In this document: positions 47,301 to 64,000 of the stretch, one piece after another
Numbering within the stretch: position 1 is the stretch's first letter
How the letters are laid out: each line of letters begins with the position of its first letter
Source of the DNA: Ciona intestinalis
Lineage: Eukaryota; Chordata; Ascidiacea; Phlebobranchia; Cionidae
Direction: 5' to 3'
DNA length: 64,000 bases
NCBI RefSeq assembly: GCF_000224145.3
Contig: NC_020167.2
Coordinates: 363,644 to 427,643 of the forward strand
Program-made: the position numbers and the translations under genes
The notes under the pieces: model-generated
The model's input: only the letters and a program-made list of their open reading frames with translations
Databases searched by the model: none
What the model was told of the DNA's origin: nothing

Positions 47301-48998
47301 GTGGACATCTAAAGAAATCTACGGTCAATGCGCGCGTTGGTTCGAATTGTTGGCTGAATTTAAATTTAAATTGGTTCATCGGCCGGGAGTAAAGCACAGC
47401 AATGCAGATGCATTAAGCCGTAAACCAGACAATAAAACCGTCGTAAACAATACAGATAAACAATACCCATATTCCATTGACCATAATTATGTTAATAACA
47501 CTCTCCCGGAACAGGTTAACGTCATTGATTTGAGGAACAGCATCGGGTGGTCATTGGAATTTATAGAAATGGCCCAAAATTCCAACGACAACTTAAATAC
47601 TGTGAAACAATGGGTTAAATCAGGTATACGACCCCCATTTAAAAATGTTAAAAATTGCTCGAGAGATCTTCGGCACTACTGGGCGATTTATGGTGAACTG
47701 GTCATTATTGATAAATGTTTATATCGTAGAAGTGAAGATAAATTAACAAACACAAAGTTACAACTTGTTGTTCCAGAACAGTTGAGAGACAAAGTACTCC
47801 TTTCATTGCACGATTCGGCTCATGGCGGTGGTCATTTGGGATTTGATCGCACATCAGCAAAGCTATCACAACGATTTTACTGGGCTCGGTGGAGGCAAGA
47901 CACCGCAGAGTATTGTCAAAAATGTACGATGTGTGATCTAAGAAAGGAACCGACCAAACGCCCAAGAGCCGAGTTGGTTCCATCCGATGAATATTCTCCA
48001 TTCCAACGTGTGGAAATTGATGTCTTGGGCGGGTTACCAACTTCAACAAATGGTAACAAATATATCTTGGTTGCCTGTGACGTATACAGCAAGTACATGC
48101 AGGCGTGGCCAATGAAATCACAAACAGCCAATGAAACTGCGTGGAACTTCTACCACCAATGGATAACTGTGCATGGTGTACCCGAACGTATACATTCCGA
48201 TCAAGGTGGAAACTTCCAAAGTGCTCTGTTTCAAGAACTAGTTAAGTTGTTGGGCTGCAAGCAATCCAAAACTACAAGCTACCATCCGATGGGCAACGGT
48301 GGTGTCGAACGCAATAACCGGACAATAATTGCTATGTTAAAGAATTATGTGCAGAACGATCCACTTTCTTGGGACGAAGCAGTGTCTTCGATTTGTGCTA
48401 CCTACAACGCAAGTAAGCATGAAGAGACAGGTGTATCACCCCACTACTTGGTTACAGGCCGCGAGTTGCGATTGCCAAGTGACCTAATGGTTGGCAGAGG
48501 TTCATTCCTTCCGTCTGCATTCGCGATGAAAGACCTACAGGACCGTATGATCCTAGTTCATCAAGTGGTGAAGTCGAGAATGATAGNNNNNNNNNNNNNN
48601 NNNNNNNNNNNNNNNNNNNNNNNNNNNNNNNNNNNNGAGATTCATTTATTTCACGTTTGTTTTTTGTCACATTTGTTATGTATATGAAAACGAATAATGA
48701 ATAATGCCACGGTTTAAATTATTGGCTTTGTCTCCCAAAATGGCATAGTACTTGTGAAATTGTGTGTAATTGTACATACTTCACCCCACTTTTTCAATTG
48801 TTCTGTTTTGTATTTATTTTACACCTGTGTGAATTTGCAAACCTCATTTTTTTCTTTGCTAAACTAGTAATAGTACTATCTTTGTACGTGAACCCGCTGA
48901 TATCATTTCGTCACACTTCGTTACCGCGATTCTGTAGTTGTATTTTGCATTGCTGTATTGTCTTTTATGTTTTCTTTTTTTTCGTGGGAGGGGGAGAG

Positions 48999-49243
48999 TG
49001 TAACAATCGGAGTAATCATTGTTGAGCCCGCGGGTGATTGCCCGCGCCTAATTAAGTACGGCGTCTCTTGCCGCATTCTTGGCAAGCGATCACGTGGTGA
49101 TAGCCACGTAACACCACGTGTCGGCTGCCGGTTATCCAGATTAAACGGTGGGACTCTCTTGATTGTGATTGTACTGGCCGGACGTATTTGCTGCTATACT
49201 ATGTGTGTACCTGATTTTATACGAACCGAATAAATAAGTAACA
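48999..49243 (+). repeat. LTR copy 3 (3' LTR)
   Basis: A 245-bp LTR next to the polypurine tract. Its closest match is LTR copy 1 at 42609. The bases AATA(T) follow it and also precede copy 1, consistent with a target-site duplication for the outer pair. Confidence 0.95.
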
Positions 49244-49385
49244 AATATATGTTTTAAATTACAGATGAAATCAGCATAAATATACTGCTTTAAAAATATA
49301 TTTATATCAAGTTTACGTGACAAAGAAACTAGCACCGGTTAATTTCGGTGGGTTAACTACAAGTTGTAAAATACTACCTTACCCT

Positions 49386-50244
49386 TTCTGGGACAACTCA
49401 AATATAATATAATAACGTTCCGACTTTAACGAGTATCTCGAGTAGCCTCTCTCATCTGTGCCAGAGTTTTATACGGACTCTGATCTGTGCCACTCTATGC
49501 CTACATCACCGTGTTTGCGCCGATAACCGTGCCTATTCATTAGAGCTCAGACAACTTGTTAGCATTTTCAAACGTGAAACAATTTATAAAGAGCTTCTGG
49601 CTAGATTGTGTTTTCAGTGCATGGGTTTGTAATTTGTAATTAATGGTGTAAAACGGCTGGCCGAATCAGGGCATTCTTAAAACACCAACGGGAACACTGG
49701 CTGATTCGTGGCGATAGCGGGAAACACTATTCTTATAAAAGCCCGGGATTTTGCTTTTTTCGTTTATTGATTGTGCTTGGCAGTTTTGCACTATTAAGTA
49801 GTAAACGGGTGCAACGAATGGCGTTCTTGTAGTAAAGTAAGATTGCTTTATTTCACTGGTATTCATATTATAGGTCATGTATCGTTTTAGGTGCAAATAA
49901 AGAATGTTATACTAATATAACATAAAGTACTCCAGAGACCAGACGTTGGGGCGTATTGCCTAATCTGTATTCATGTGTCATAACGTCACGGAGGATTCCC
50001 CATCAGTACCCCAACCCCTATAACCACAAACCCCTAACCATTAACACCTTGTCCAACCCCTAACATTTTCCACCAGACCAGCCTATTCATGTACCAGAGG
50101 ATGCTTGATTATTCATTAGTGCGGGATTAGTGGTTAGCAAATAACGTGAGGGGGGGATTTTTCACTAGCACCATATACATATAGTAATTCCATTTATTTG
50201 TATATTATACATGTTTACATGCAGGGAGTATAATACACAGCAGT
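49386..50244. other. Intergenic region upstream of LIN9
   Basis: No gene is supported. The region at 49985-50130 (ACCCCAACCCCTATAACC, CACCAGACCAGCCTATTC) resembles 1670-1790 and is likely repeat-derived. A splice-acceptor-like TTTACATGCAG at 50214-50224 lies 20 bases before the LIN9 start and could be a spliced-leader trans-splice site or the end of a 5' UTR intron. Confidence 0.4.
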
Positions 50245-51636
50245 ATGGATATAAGAGTGTCTGGTTCACAAACCGTTTACAATGACAAAGCAGCAGCCAG
50301 AGTTGTGGGGGCACGGTTGCGAAATTTACTCAAACTTCCCAAAGCCCACAAGATGTGTATATTTGAGTGGTTTTATTCTCATTTGGACACTGCTCTTCTA
50401 AAAGGAGATAATGATTTTTGCATGTGCTTGAAAGAGTCATTTCCGGGACTTAAAACAAGAAATTTAACAAGAGCTCATTGGTGCAAAATAAGAAGATTGA
50501 TGGGGAAACCAAGAAGATGTTCGGCGGCTTTCTTTGAAGAAGAGCGAGCTGCATTAAACAACAAAAGAGATAGAATACGGCAACTGCAGCAAAGTAAAAT
50601 TGGAAGGGAAAACACGGACGCATGGTGTGATTTGCCCCGTGAGGTTCCAATGCCACTGGTGGTCGGTACCAATGTTACCGGGCACCTCCATGGAAGCCAC
50701 GATGGTTTGTTCACCGGCCAAATTGATGCTGTTGATATTTTAAATTCTTCCTATAGAGTCATCTTTGATCGTCAGAATATTGGAATACGAACTGTGCGGG
50801 ATATTGATGTATCTAGCTCTGAACCGCAAGAAACAATCAATTTGCTCTCTTTGATGGAAAACAAACGGCATATACCAAGATCATCGTCTAAGTTCTCGAT
50901 GATGCATCTTGATCCAGATAGCACTCTACAAAGCCCTTCCAGTGAACATGATCCTATTTTAGGTCGTTCTCCATTGAGAAGCAAGTTACTTGGGTCTTTA
51001 AATGAAAATGGTGGAACTATAGGAGGATTTCCTGTGCAGCTTCTAAAGAGTATTGCCCGACTTTCAAAAATCCTTACAATCAAACGAGATAAAATTCATA
51101 AGCTTGGTGAAATGAATTCTCAAGCAGAAAAAGCGAATTCTTATGGGGAAGCACTATCGCTAGAATTTCAAAGAAAGTATGCAACAATTGTTCTTGACTT
51201 GGAAAGAATTAACAAAGATTTAAATGAACTTTTGGTGAGTGTGCAAAAGTTTTGCAGTGAACTGTATCCAGAACAAAGCTCACCGAATGATCAGGTTGCT
51301 CAGATTCGCCAATTGTGCTTGACCAGAGCTGAAGAAATGGTGCGTACAAAGAATGTTGGTGATGATGTTGCTGCTGGTTCAAAACGAGCGATTAAAAACC
51401 ATGCTATGACAGACCTTATCACGCATCTTACTGCCTTAATGATGCAAGTAAAATACTTTAAGGAAAACATTGGAAACTCGATTGAATACAAGTCGCTTAT
51501 TGATGCTTTGAAAGAAATAAAGTTAAAGATTTCATCTGAAAATTTGGACAGTTTTCGTAACAATGTTGAAATTCATATTGTGCATGTCAAAAGTGGAATG
51601 GACCAAAGTGAGCTTGGGACACCAAGTTTTAGTTAA
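50245..51636 (+). CDS. LIN9: LIN9, DREAM/MuvB complex subunit
   Basis: The single-exon 463-residue product matches LIN9 through its length. The DIRP region appears as RLRNLLKLPKAHKMCIFEWF, FCMCLKESFPGLKTRNLTR and IRRLMGKPRRCSAAFFEEER. A Tudor-like part follows (HDGLFTGQIDAVDILNSSYR), then the helical C-terminal region that binds LIN52 and B-MYB (SLEFQRKYATIVLDLERINK). LIN9 is a core MuvB subunit: with LIN37, LIN52, LIN54 and RBBP4 it represses or activates cell-cycle genes in the nucleus. Compared with the human protein (about 540 residues), the N-terminal 80 or so residues before the DIRP region are missing. AATAAA lies at 51733. The lack of introns is notable, but intact conservation argues against a dead retrocopy. 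Confidence 0.96.
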   Translation: MDIRVSGSQTVYNDKAAARVVGARLRNLLKLPKAHKMCIFEWFYSHLDTALLKGDNDFCMCLKESFPGLKTRNLTRAHWCKIRRLMGKPRRCSAAFFEEERAALNNKRDRIRQLQQSKIGRENTDAWCDLPREVPMPLVVGTNVTGHLHGSHDGLFTGQIDAVDILNSSYRVIFDRQNIGIRTVRDIDVSSSEPQETINLLSLMENKRHIPRSSSKFSMMHLDPDSTLQSPSSEHDPILGRSPLRSKLLGSLNENGGTIGGFPVQLLKSIARLSKILTIKRDKIHKLGEMNSQAEKANSYGEALSLEFQRKYATIVLDLERINKDLNELLVSVQKFCSELYPEQSSPNDQVAQIRQLCLTRAEEMVRTKNVGDDVAAGSKRAIKNHAMTDLITHLTALMMQVKYFKENIGNSIEYKSLIDALKEIKLKISSENLDSFRNNVEIHIVHVKSGMDQSELGTPSFS

Positions 51637-52084
51637 TACATAAAACTCTTGATTGCGATGTTTTTCTTACTTTGTTAGTTATAGGAAAAAATGAATTAAT
51701 ATAGCTGGTGTTTCATCTCTGATTTGTCGAAAAATAAAGTTAAACATTATCAGTTTGTTGTGAAAAGTAATGTAACAAATCTGCAGTTACACTAAGACTA
51801 ATGAGTCATTTTTTGATGTACCCCAATATTGGGGATCCTGCTTTATCGCTTTTGCATATTGTGTTCTCATTCACAGTTTAACATATATTACTAGCAGATG
51901 AAAGAATATATTGTACATTAGAATGGCTTATATTTTTTATTTGTGGTTTGAGTCTAACCTGTTCTACTGTGAACCTGCTCTTAATAATTGAAACCCAATT
52001 ACAATTACCAATGTATAATAGACAAATTTGAAAATCCTAAATTTAAATACAGGTGTAATCGTTTTTGAGTTTATTATTTACATT
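51637..52084. other. LIN9 3' end and upstream region of the dihydropyrimidinase gene
   Basis: It contains the LIN9 poly(A) signal at 51733. A splice-acceptor-like TTTAAATACAG ends at 52052, 32 bases before the next start codon, and may serve spliced-leader addition. No other feature is seen. Confidence 0.4.
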
Positions 52085-59336
<7,252 letters not shown>

Positions 59337-60507
59337 AAGGAATTGGCAATTATGGTTGTGTAGTATAGACATAGTTAGGTGCCTTAAATATCTATTAGTG
59401 TAATCATGTAGTAGGGCCATACAGTTAAAACCCAATCATTCATCAATAAGGTTTTTTTCAACATGAATCAAAATGTGTGCAATGTTTATTGTATTTTGTG
59501 CAATGTAATTTTTATTGCATCATCATTATGTTATATTGTATATGTTTAATCACATCGTATTCAAGGGATTGGTAATAAAAACTGTTCATATTACGTTGAC
59601 CAATGTTAGGATAATTTTAATATGTTTCATTAACCTTTTAAGCCTAAAGGGGCACACCACGGCCCACTAGAGGCCGTATCTCTAGTAGGCTGTGGGCACA
59701 CCAATGAAGTGCAAAATTTGTATTTACATGTTTAAATGCGATCTAAGGTACCACTAAAGTTTTTTAATAACAACAGATTCTAAAAAATTACCCTGAACAC
59801 CGGATCCTCGTCTGAATTGTCAGTCATACATTGTAAAAATTTACTTCCACCTAACAAATGTTAATTATCCATAATGTCACATAACGGCGCTTATTTCCGT
59901 CGATGATAAATCAAGAGTGATTCAGTCTATTCTATAGCTTTGTGATAAATACGTGGCGCCTTTTATAACTGCATGGATGAATAAGATTCGTGATAAATGA
60001 TACACGATACCAATACTTATTATGATAATGAACATACGGTGACTAAAGTCCTCTCCCTGGGAAAGTACTATCACAACACAATGTCAGTATGTTGTTCCTC
60101 AACTCCCCAATCAAGTACTATATACATTAGTTTGAATATACGGTTTCTATTTTAGTTGATAAAAAAACCGCGTTTTTACGCCACCTCGTTCTCAACGATT
60201 TTTTCGCTTTCAGATCCATTACAAGCTAATTTCGTTCAAGTAACAGTATGTTAATTAATACTAGTGAAGCATCCTCAGTCAGATTAGGGCATACGTAGCG
60301 TTTAGCGGAAATATTTTTCGCTCGCACCGTTTTTCCTTATGTTTTGCTGCTATTTTCCTTCTCTTCGTTGTATTAATTAATTTGTTCTTTGTTATTGTAT
60401 CCGAAAAGATAAATTAATATATATCTGTGAATTAAACACAATTCTTTACGTTTAGATTGTTCATTGTCGGTTTCTTTTTTGTGTGATGAGTTAGGTGTTA
60501 TTTGATA
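59337..60507. other. Intergenic region between DPYS-like and EXOSC1
   Basis: It contains the DPYS-like 3' UTR with AATAAA at 59574. The short inverted repeat GGCCCACTAGAGGCC with GGCCGTATCTCTAGTAGGC lies around 59660-59690. The EXOSC1 promoter should lie in the right part. No other gene is seen. Confidence 0.45.
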
Positions 60508-61137
60508 ATGGAGGAGAATTCGATTTGTATTCCTGGTGAAAGACTTGGTAGCTCAGAACAATATCAACCTGGAAAAGGAACTTATGTACGACATGGATTT
60601 GTATTTGCTTCCATTGCTGGAAGTATTAAAAAAGAATCTGATAAGTCTGGTAATCTACCATTAATCCATGTGCAATCAATTCATACCAAGCAACATATAC
60701 CTCAGATTGGAGGAATAGTGATTTGTAAGATGACACAACTCACTTCAGCGTTTGCCAAATGCAAAATCATTTCAGTTCAAGGAAGTAATCATACTGCTGC
60801 CTTTCGTGGAATTATTCGAAAAGAAGATGTGCGTGCAACAAACAGAGACAAAGTTGAAATTTATAAATCATTTCGTCCTGGAGATATTGTGGTAGCAAGA
60901 GTTTTATCACTTGGTGATGCTTTGTGTTATCTTTTAAGCACTGCTGAAAATGAACTTGGGGTGGTAGTTGCATTGAGTGAGAACGGAACAGCAATGATTC
61001 CACTTGCACACGATCAAATGCAGTGCCCGATAACACTGCTTAAGCAATTTCGTAAAGTTGCGAGACCACAATCTAAACACATATCTTTTCCAGAAAATTC
61101 TAAAAGTGCATTGACTAATGAGTCTACTGTTTCTTGA
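60508..61137 (+). CDS. EXOSC1: Exosome complex component CSL4
   Basis: The intronless product of about 209 residues starts MEENSICIPGERLGSSEQY, matching the CSL4 N-terminal domain (CxPG.R.), followed by GKGTYVRHGFVFAS. The S1 RNA-binding domain spans roughly residues 65-150 (IPQIGGIVICKM, CKIISVQG, FRGIIRKEDVRATNRDKVEI, FRPGDIVVARVLSLGD). A C-terminal zinc-ribbon-like part has the conserved LSTAENELGVVVA and GTAMIPLAHDQMQCP but fewer cysteines than archaeal forms. CSL4 is one of three cap subunits of the RNA exosome. An upstream Met two codons earlier is not in a better context. The gene ends 132 bases before the SRSF7 start. Confidence 0.95.
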   Translation: MEENSICIPGERLGSSEQYQPGKGTYVRHGFVFASIAGSIKKESDKSGNLPLIHVQSIHTKQHIPQIGGIVICKMTQLTSAFAKCKIISVQGSNHTAAFRGIIRKEDVRATNRDKVEIYKSFRPGDIVVARVLSLGDALCYLLSTAENELGVVVALSENGTAMIPLAHDQMQCPITLLKQFRKVARPQSKHISFPENSKSALTNESTVS

Positions 61138-61269
61138 TAACCAATATTTTTGAATGTCCGTTGTATTTGTTAAAAAATAGCCTATGCTGGGTGTCAGTAG
61201 GCTACGTATAAAGTTTGTGTATAAATAACATGCAACAATTTTTCAAGGTTTTTAGATTTTTACTGTAAA
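61138..61269 (+). promoter_or_regulatory. Short EXOSC1-SRSF7 spacer with acceptor site
   Basis: The 132-base spacer has no AATAAA or ATTAAA. It contains the acceptor-like TTTTTCAAGGTTTTTAG ending at 61255, which would leave a 14-base leader before the SRSF7 start codon. That arrangement suits spliced-leader trans-splicing of a downstream operon gene. Confidence 0.5.
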
Positions 61270-63245
61270 ATGGCGAGAGATACAAAAATTTATGTCGGAA
61301 ATCTGTCATCTTCGACCACTAGAGGAGATCTTGAGTATGAGTTTGAATATTATGGCAGGCTTATAAATGTGTGGGTTGCGAAAAGTCCACCCGGGTTTGC
61401 TTACGTTGAATTTGAGGATCCAAGAGATGCTGATGATGCAATAAAAGGATTAGATGGAAAGTATGTTCAAATGTGCTTTAACTAGCAAAGAACTATTTTG
61501 TTAATTATACTTTCTTAGCTTTTATAAAACCTTTATAACAAAAATTTAATGACTTGCTTATTTTAAAAGAGAATTACACGGTCGGCGAATTCGGGTCGAG
61601 CGATCTCATGGAATGCCAAGGAACCGAGGATCTGACAGGGATCGTCCATCGTTTGGAGGTGGACGCGGGGGAGATGGGGGAGGAGGATCACGAAGAGCAT
61701 TTCATCCGTCGGATCGCTGTTACAACTGTGGGGAGACTGGTCATTATGCTTATGACTGTGATCTCTATAATAGAAGACGTGGTGGCGGGGGAGGTCGCAG
61801 GTTTGTCTTTGGTTTGTTTCATAAGTATAAGGAGTAGATGCAGTGTTAGACTCGCTAAGGGTAATAAACAGTCTGTAAATTTTAATAAGAATGTGGTTTA
61901 TCATTAATCAATGTTGTATATTTAATGCTATTTTGCTTAAACTCTTTATTTGCGCTGGTGAATTAGTTTGGCTTTTTTGGCATTGTCACTTTTCTTCTCT
62001 TTTAGAAAAATATTTTTGTTTTGGTAACCCTTTTGTTTAGATTGTTGTTTGTGTCACTTAACATGATCTTTGATTTTATTTCTGAATGACTGTTTCTGAT
62101 AAATGCCTGATTGGAATAGTTAAGTATGGCAAGTCAAACTGATAATTGAGATCACCCTGTGTCATTCAGGGTGTAGAATTTGAGATTGAAATGAGAACTT
62201 CAAAGAGATAAGATTGGAGAACGAGATTCTCTCCGATGAACTGAGAGCTTCAGATCACCATTCTACTTAATTACCTATAGATAATTTTCAAAATTAACAG
62301 CAAACAAATGCTGATAACACGAATAGCCCTTTCCCGTCTAGTAAAATACCTCAATGTCAACATGCCCACTGGTTATCCATAATGTAATAAACCTCAATTA
62401 GCAGGGTCCGATACTTACACATGTTACAGATTTCACCATATAACGAATACTATTTGCAGCGATCGTCGACGCCGGTCTTATTCAAGGTCCCGGTCGCACT
62501 CACCACGCCGTAGAGGAAGACGGTCACGTAGTTATTCTCGGTCACGAAGCAGGTCACGCAGACGTAGTTATTCTAGGTCAAGGTAAGTTTCTTTTTAAGA
62601 ATTATATCGAGTGTGATGTTTGGTTTAATGTATAGCTGACGAATTTGGACATAAGCCACAACTGGGTCAGTCTCAGAGCTATTGCTGTTAAGCGTCTTGC
62701 ACATAACACGTACACCTCCACCTTAGGGGGAACAGGCTCTACCCCTAATGGTAACTGCATCAAGCCTCAATTCTGTAACCTGGTTAAGACTTTTGAGGCA
62801 GACCCCACCGAGTCTTATTTGGGATGAACTGAAACTTTATTTTGTCAACTTCATTTGCCTTGCCTATGTAGCAATTTACGTTCTTTTTTACCTACAAATA
62901 CAATATATATTTATATATGTGCATTAATGCATATGATGTTGCTGCAAGGCATATTAACTACTATCCCTGATAATGTCTAAGCACATGACGGAAGAAACAT
63001 AGATTTCTTAAAATTGCAAACAAACAAAAACTGTCTAGACTTACATAGTGTAACTTGTTTTTAAAATAAATTTCAAAAATGATTTGTGTTTGAGTAGATC
63101 CAAGAGTTATTCCCGCTCACGATCTCTATCTGCCGATCGAAGATCAAGAAGTAAAACTCCAAAGAAGAGTCGGAAGGATAGTGTTGGAGATGACGAGATT
63201 AGAAATGGTGAAAAAAGTGTCTCTAGGTCCAGATCACGCTCATGA
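61270..63245 (+). CDS. SRSF7: Serine/arginine-rich splicing factor 7 (9G8-like), RRM + zinc knuckle + RS domain
   Basis: Four in-frame exons (61270-61460, 61570-61800, 62460-62582, 63098-63245) encode about 230 residues. The RRM holds both signature motifs: RNP2 as KIYVGNL and RNP1 as GFAYVEF, then [21 protein letters not shown] Gly-rich linker carries a CCHC zinc knuckle ([14 protein letters not shown]), which separates SRSF7 from the otherwise similar SRSF3. The C-terminal RS domain ([18 protein letters not shown] and more) is the target of SR kinases. SR proteins act in nuclear splice-site choice and mRNA export. A read-through after 61800 gives a short product ending within 40 bases, as SR genes often make by intron retention. 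AATAAA lies at 63404. Confidence 0.94.
62632..62790 (-). mobile_element. Diverged SINE in the last SRSF7 intron
   Basis: Body blocks recur in reverse orientation (CCACAACTGGGTCAGTCTCA, GCTGTTAAGCGTCTTGCACA, CCCTAATGGTAACTGCATCA). The ends are not clear. Confidence 0.55.
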
Positions 63246-63640
63246 GTATAATTAACTGGAATGAAAAGTTCAGTCTACGGTAGCAAACTACTTCATAACA
63301 CCCCTGTTTTGTAGATATGTTCTGTGTGGTTTTGTACTTTTGTACAGTAATTCGCTCTGGAACCTTGTTTATAAAAACTGTAATGTTCATTGAATCGTTA
63401 ATTAATAAACCAGTTTACTGTATTTGTTTTGAACTCTGTTGATATGGGGCACGAAATTGCAATCACCTGTTGGCATGATGTTATCTTTAGGGATTTGGCA
63501 CTTTTCGGAGTTCAAAATAGTATGTTTAGCTATAAATAATGTATTTGGTAAGTCAACGTAAAGGTCCTGTTTTTTTACTGCATTTTAAAGTTGATGGCTA
63601 GGTTATAGCAGCTGCTGGCTAAGGTTCCGAGGACTGTACA
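63246..63640. other. SRSF7 3' UTR and short intergenic gap
   Basis: It holds the SRSF7 poly(A) signal (63404) and the upstream region of the next gene. Nothing else is recognised. Confidence 0.5.
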
Positions 63641-64000
63641 ATGGAACTATTTGGCGTTAAGTGGATAGTTTGTGTTATTTGTTCAGGTCTATTTGCTTTT
63701 ACAAGCGTTTACTATATGGTGGTCAGCTTAGTATTAGAAAGAAGAAACAAACCTGGTCGTTCTGCTCCCGCAGTGGGCAGTAGATTCATGGGCATTGTGC
63801 TTCTCGTATGCAAGTTCTGTGCTGGTTTCTTTACATTTACGGCATCTACTTTTAGCCACGTCGTGTTATGGCTCATGTTTTACTCCGGCTTGTCCAGTGA
63901 TGCTTTATGTTCCATATACAGCTATGTTACAGTATGGAGTCATGCACTTTCTTCTACTTGCTTACTAACTGCGATGTGGTTACGCGTTCAGTTGTTCTAC
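63641..64000 (+). CDS. Multi-pass membrane protein, N-terminal part, cut by the window edge
   Basis: The first 120 residues are open to the end of the window. Three hydrophobic segments are visible: VKWIVCVICSGLFAFTSVYY (about 6-30), FMGIVLLVCKFCAGFFTF (about 50-70), and a third around residues 74-115 (HVVLWLMFYSGLSSDALCSI, then LSSTCLLTAMWLRVQLFY), which may be two. A basic loop (ERRNKPGRSAP) lies after the first, which suggests that side is cytosolic. There is no cleavable signal peptide. The pattern could fit a seven-transmembrane receptor or a small transporter, but no family motif such as DRY is seen within the visible part. The start codon is the first Met of the frame. Confidence 0.6.
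   Translation, partial: MELFGVKWIVCVICSGLFAFTSVYYMVVSLVLERRNKPGRSAPAVGSRFMGIVLLVCKFCAGFFTFTASTFSHVVLWLMFYSGLSSDALCSIYSYVTVWSHALSSTCLLTAMWLRVQLFY

Larger units (their letters stand above)
44133..49243 (+). mobile_element. Ty3/gypsy LTR retrotransposon, young, with two internal assembly gaps
   Basis: Order: LTR (44133-44379), primer-binding site, gag-like reading frame from about 44471, aspartic protease signature (LVDTGATVTVISR, near 45325), reverse transcriptase (near 46250-46750, with the YLDDI box), RNase H (near 47080-47400, LDTDAS), integrase zinc finger and catalytic core (near 47820-48450), a purine-rich tract (GGGAGGGGGAGAG) and the 3' LTR (48999-49243). No envelope gene is seen. Pol order (RT-RNase H-integrase) places it in Ty3/gypsy. 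The high identity between LTRs implies recent insertion. The coding part looks nearly whole, with about one visible break apart from the two gaps, so it is treated as a fossil copy. Confidence 0.93.
42395..49385. mobile_element. Long-form MITE split by the LTR element complex
   Basis: The left part (42395-42608) has the blocks ATGCTCGCTGAATCATAG and TTTCGTACAGTTTGATTTTG. The right part (49244-49385) has AAGTTTACGTGACAAAG and GGTTAACTACAAGTTG. In the long-form copy at 16494-17110 these blocks occur together and in the same order, so the retroelement complex was inserted within one MITE. Confidence 0.7.

Noticed and set aside
61554-61907. A 117-residue frame and a minus-strand frame over SRSF7 exon 2
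   Set aside because: They overlap the zinc-knuckle exon in wrong frames and have no independent support.

Overview
The window looks like genomic DNA of a tunicate, most likely a Ciona species. The genes are compact animal genes: small-exon and intronless genes sit side by side, and their products (ARL2BP, MLF, LIN9, EXOSC1, SRSF7, synaptotagmin-like proteins, a dihydropyrimidinase) match chordate families. The spaces between them are AT-rich and filled with tRNA-derived SINEs and terminal-inverted-repeat MITEs. The species call is inference; no species marker was tested. Five runs of N (1310-1359, 29736-29860, 43650-43774, 44772-45184, 48587-48636) show a draft assembly.

Layout. On the minus strand: the first exon of a retinol-dehydrogenase-type short-chain dehydrogenase (1936-2142), a 20-exon coiled-coil gene I cannot name (2956-10595), two exons that may be its 5' end or a separate gene (to 11709), and the intronless genes ARL2BP (12080-12562) and MLF (12846-13523). 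On the plus strand: an ornithine decarboxylase / antizyme-inhibitor-like gene (14938-18373), a repeat-rich stretch, a synaptotagmin-like gene with a Rab-binding zinc finger and two C2 domains (23224-32387), a small mucin-like, possibly GPI-anchored protein (33155-34045), a second synaptotagmin-like gene with one C2 domain (35973-41431), a young Ty3/gypsy retroelement complex (42609-49243), LIN9 (50245-51636), a 12-exon dihydropyrimidinase with a CRMP-like tail (52085-59336), EXOSC1 (60508-61137), SRSF7 (61270-63245), and the start of a multi-pass membrane protein cut by the window edge (63641-64000).

The genes do not form one pathway. Two local groupings may matter. The two synaptotagmin-like genes lie about 3.6 kb apart and look like diverged relatives. 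EXOSC1 and SRSF7 are separated by only 132 bases without a canonical poly(A) signal, which fits the operon and spliced-leader style known in Ciona. The most interesting points are the dihydropyrimidinase that keeps its whole metal site but ends in a CRMP-type tail, the ODC-like protein that lost key catalytic residues, a 36-bp perfect palindrome between 7-bp direct repeats, and the three-LTR retroelement complex that splits a MITE.
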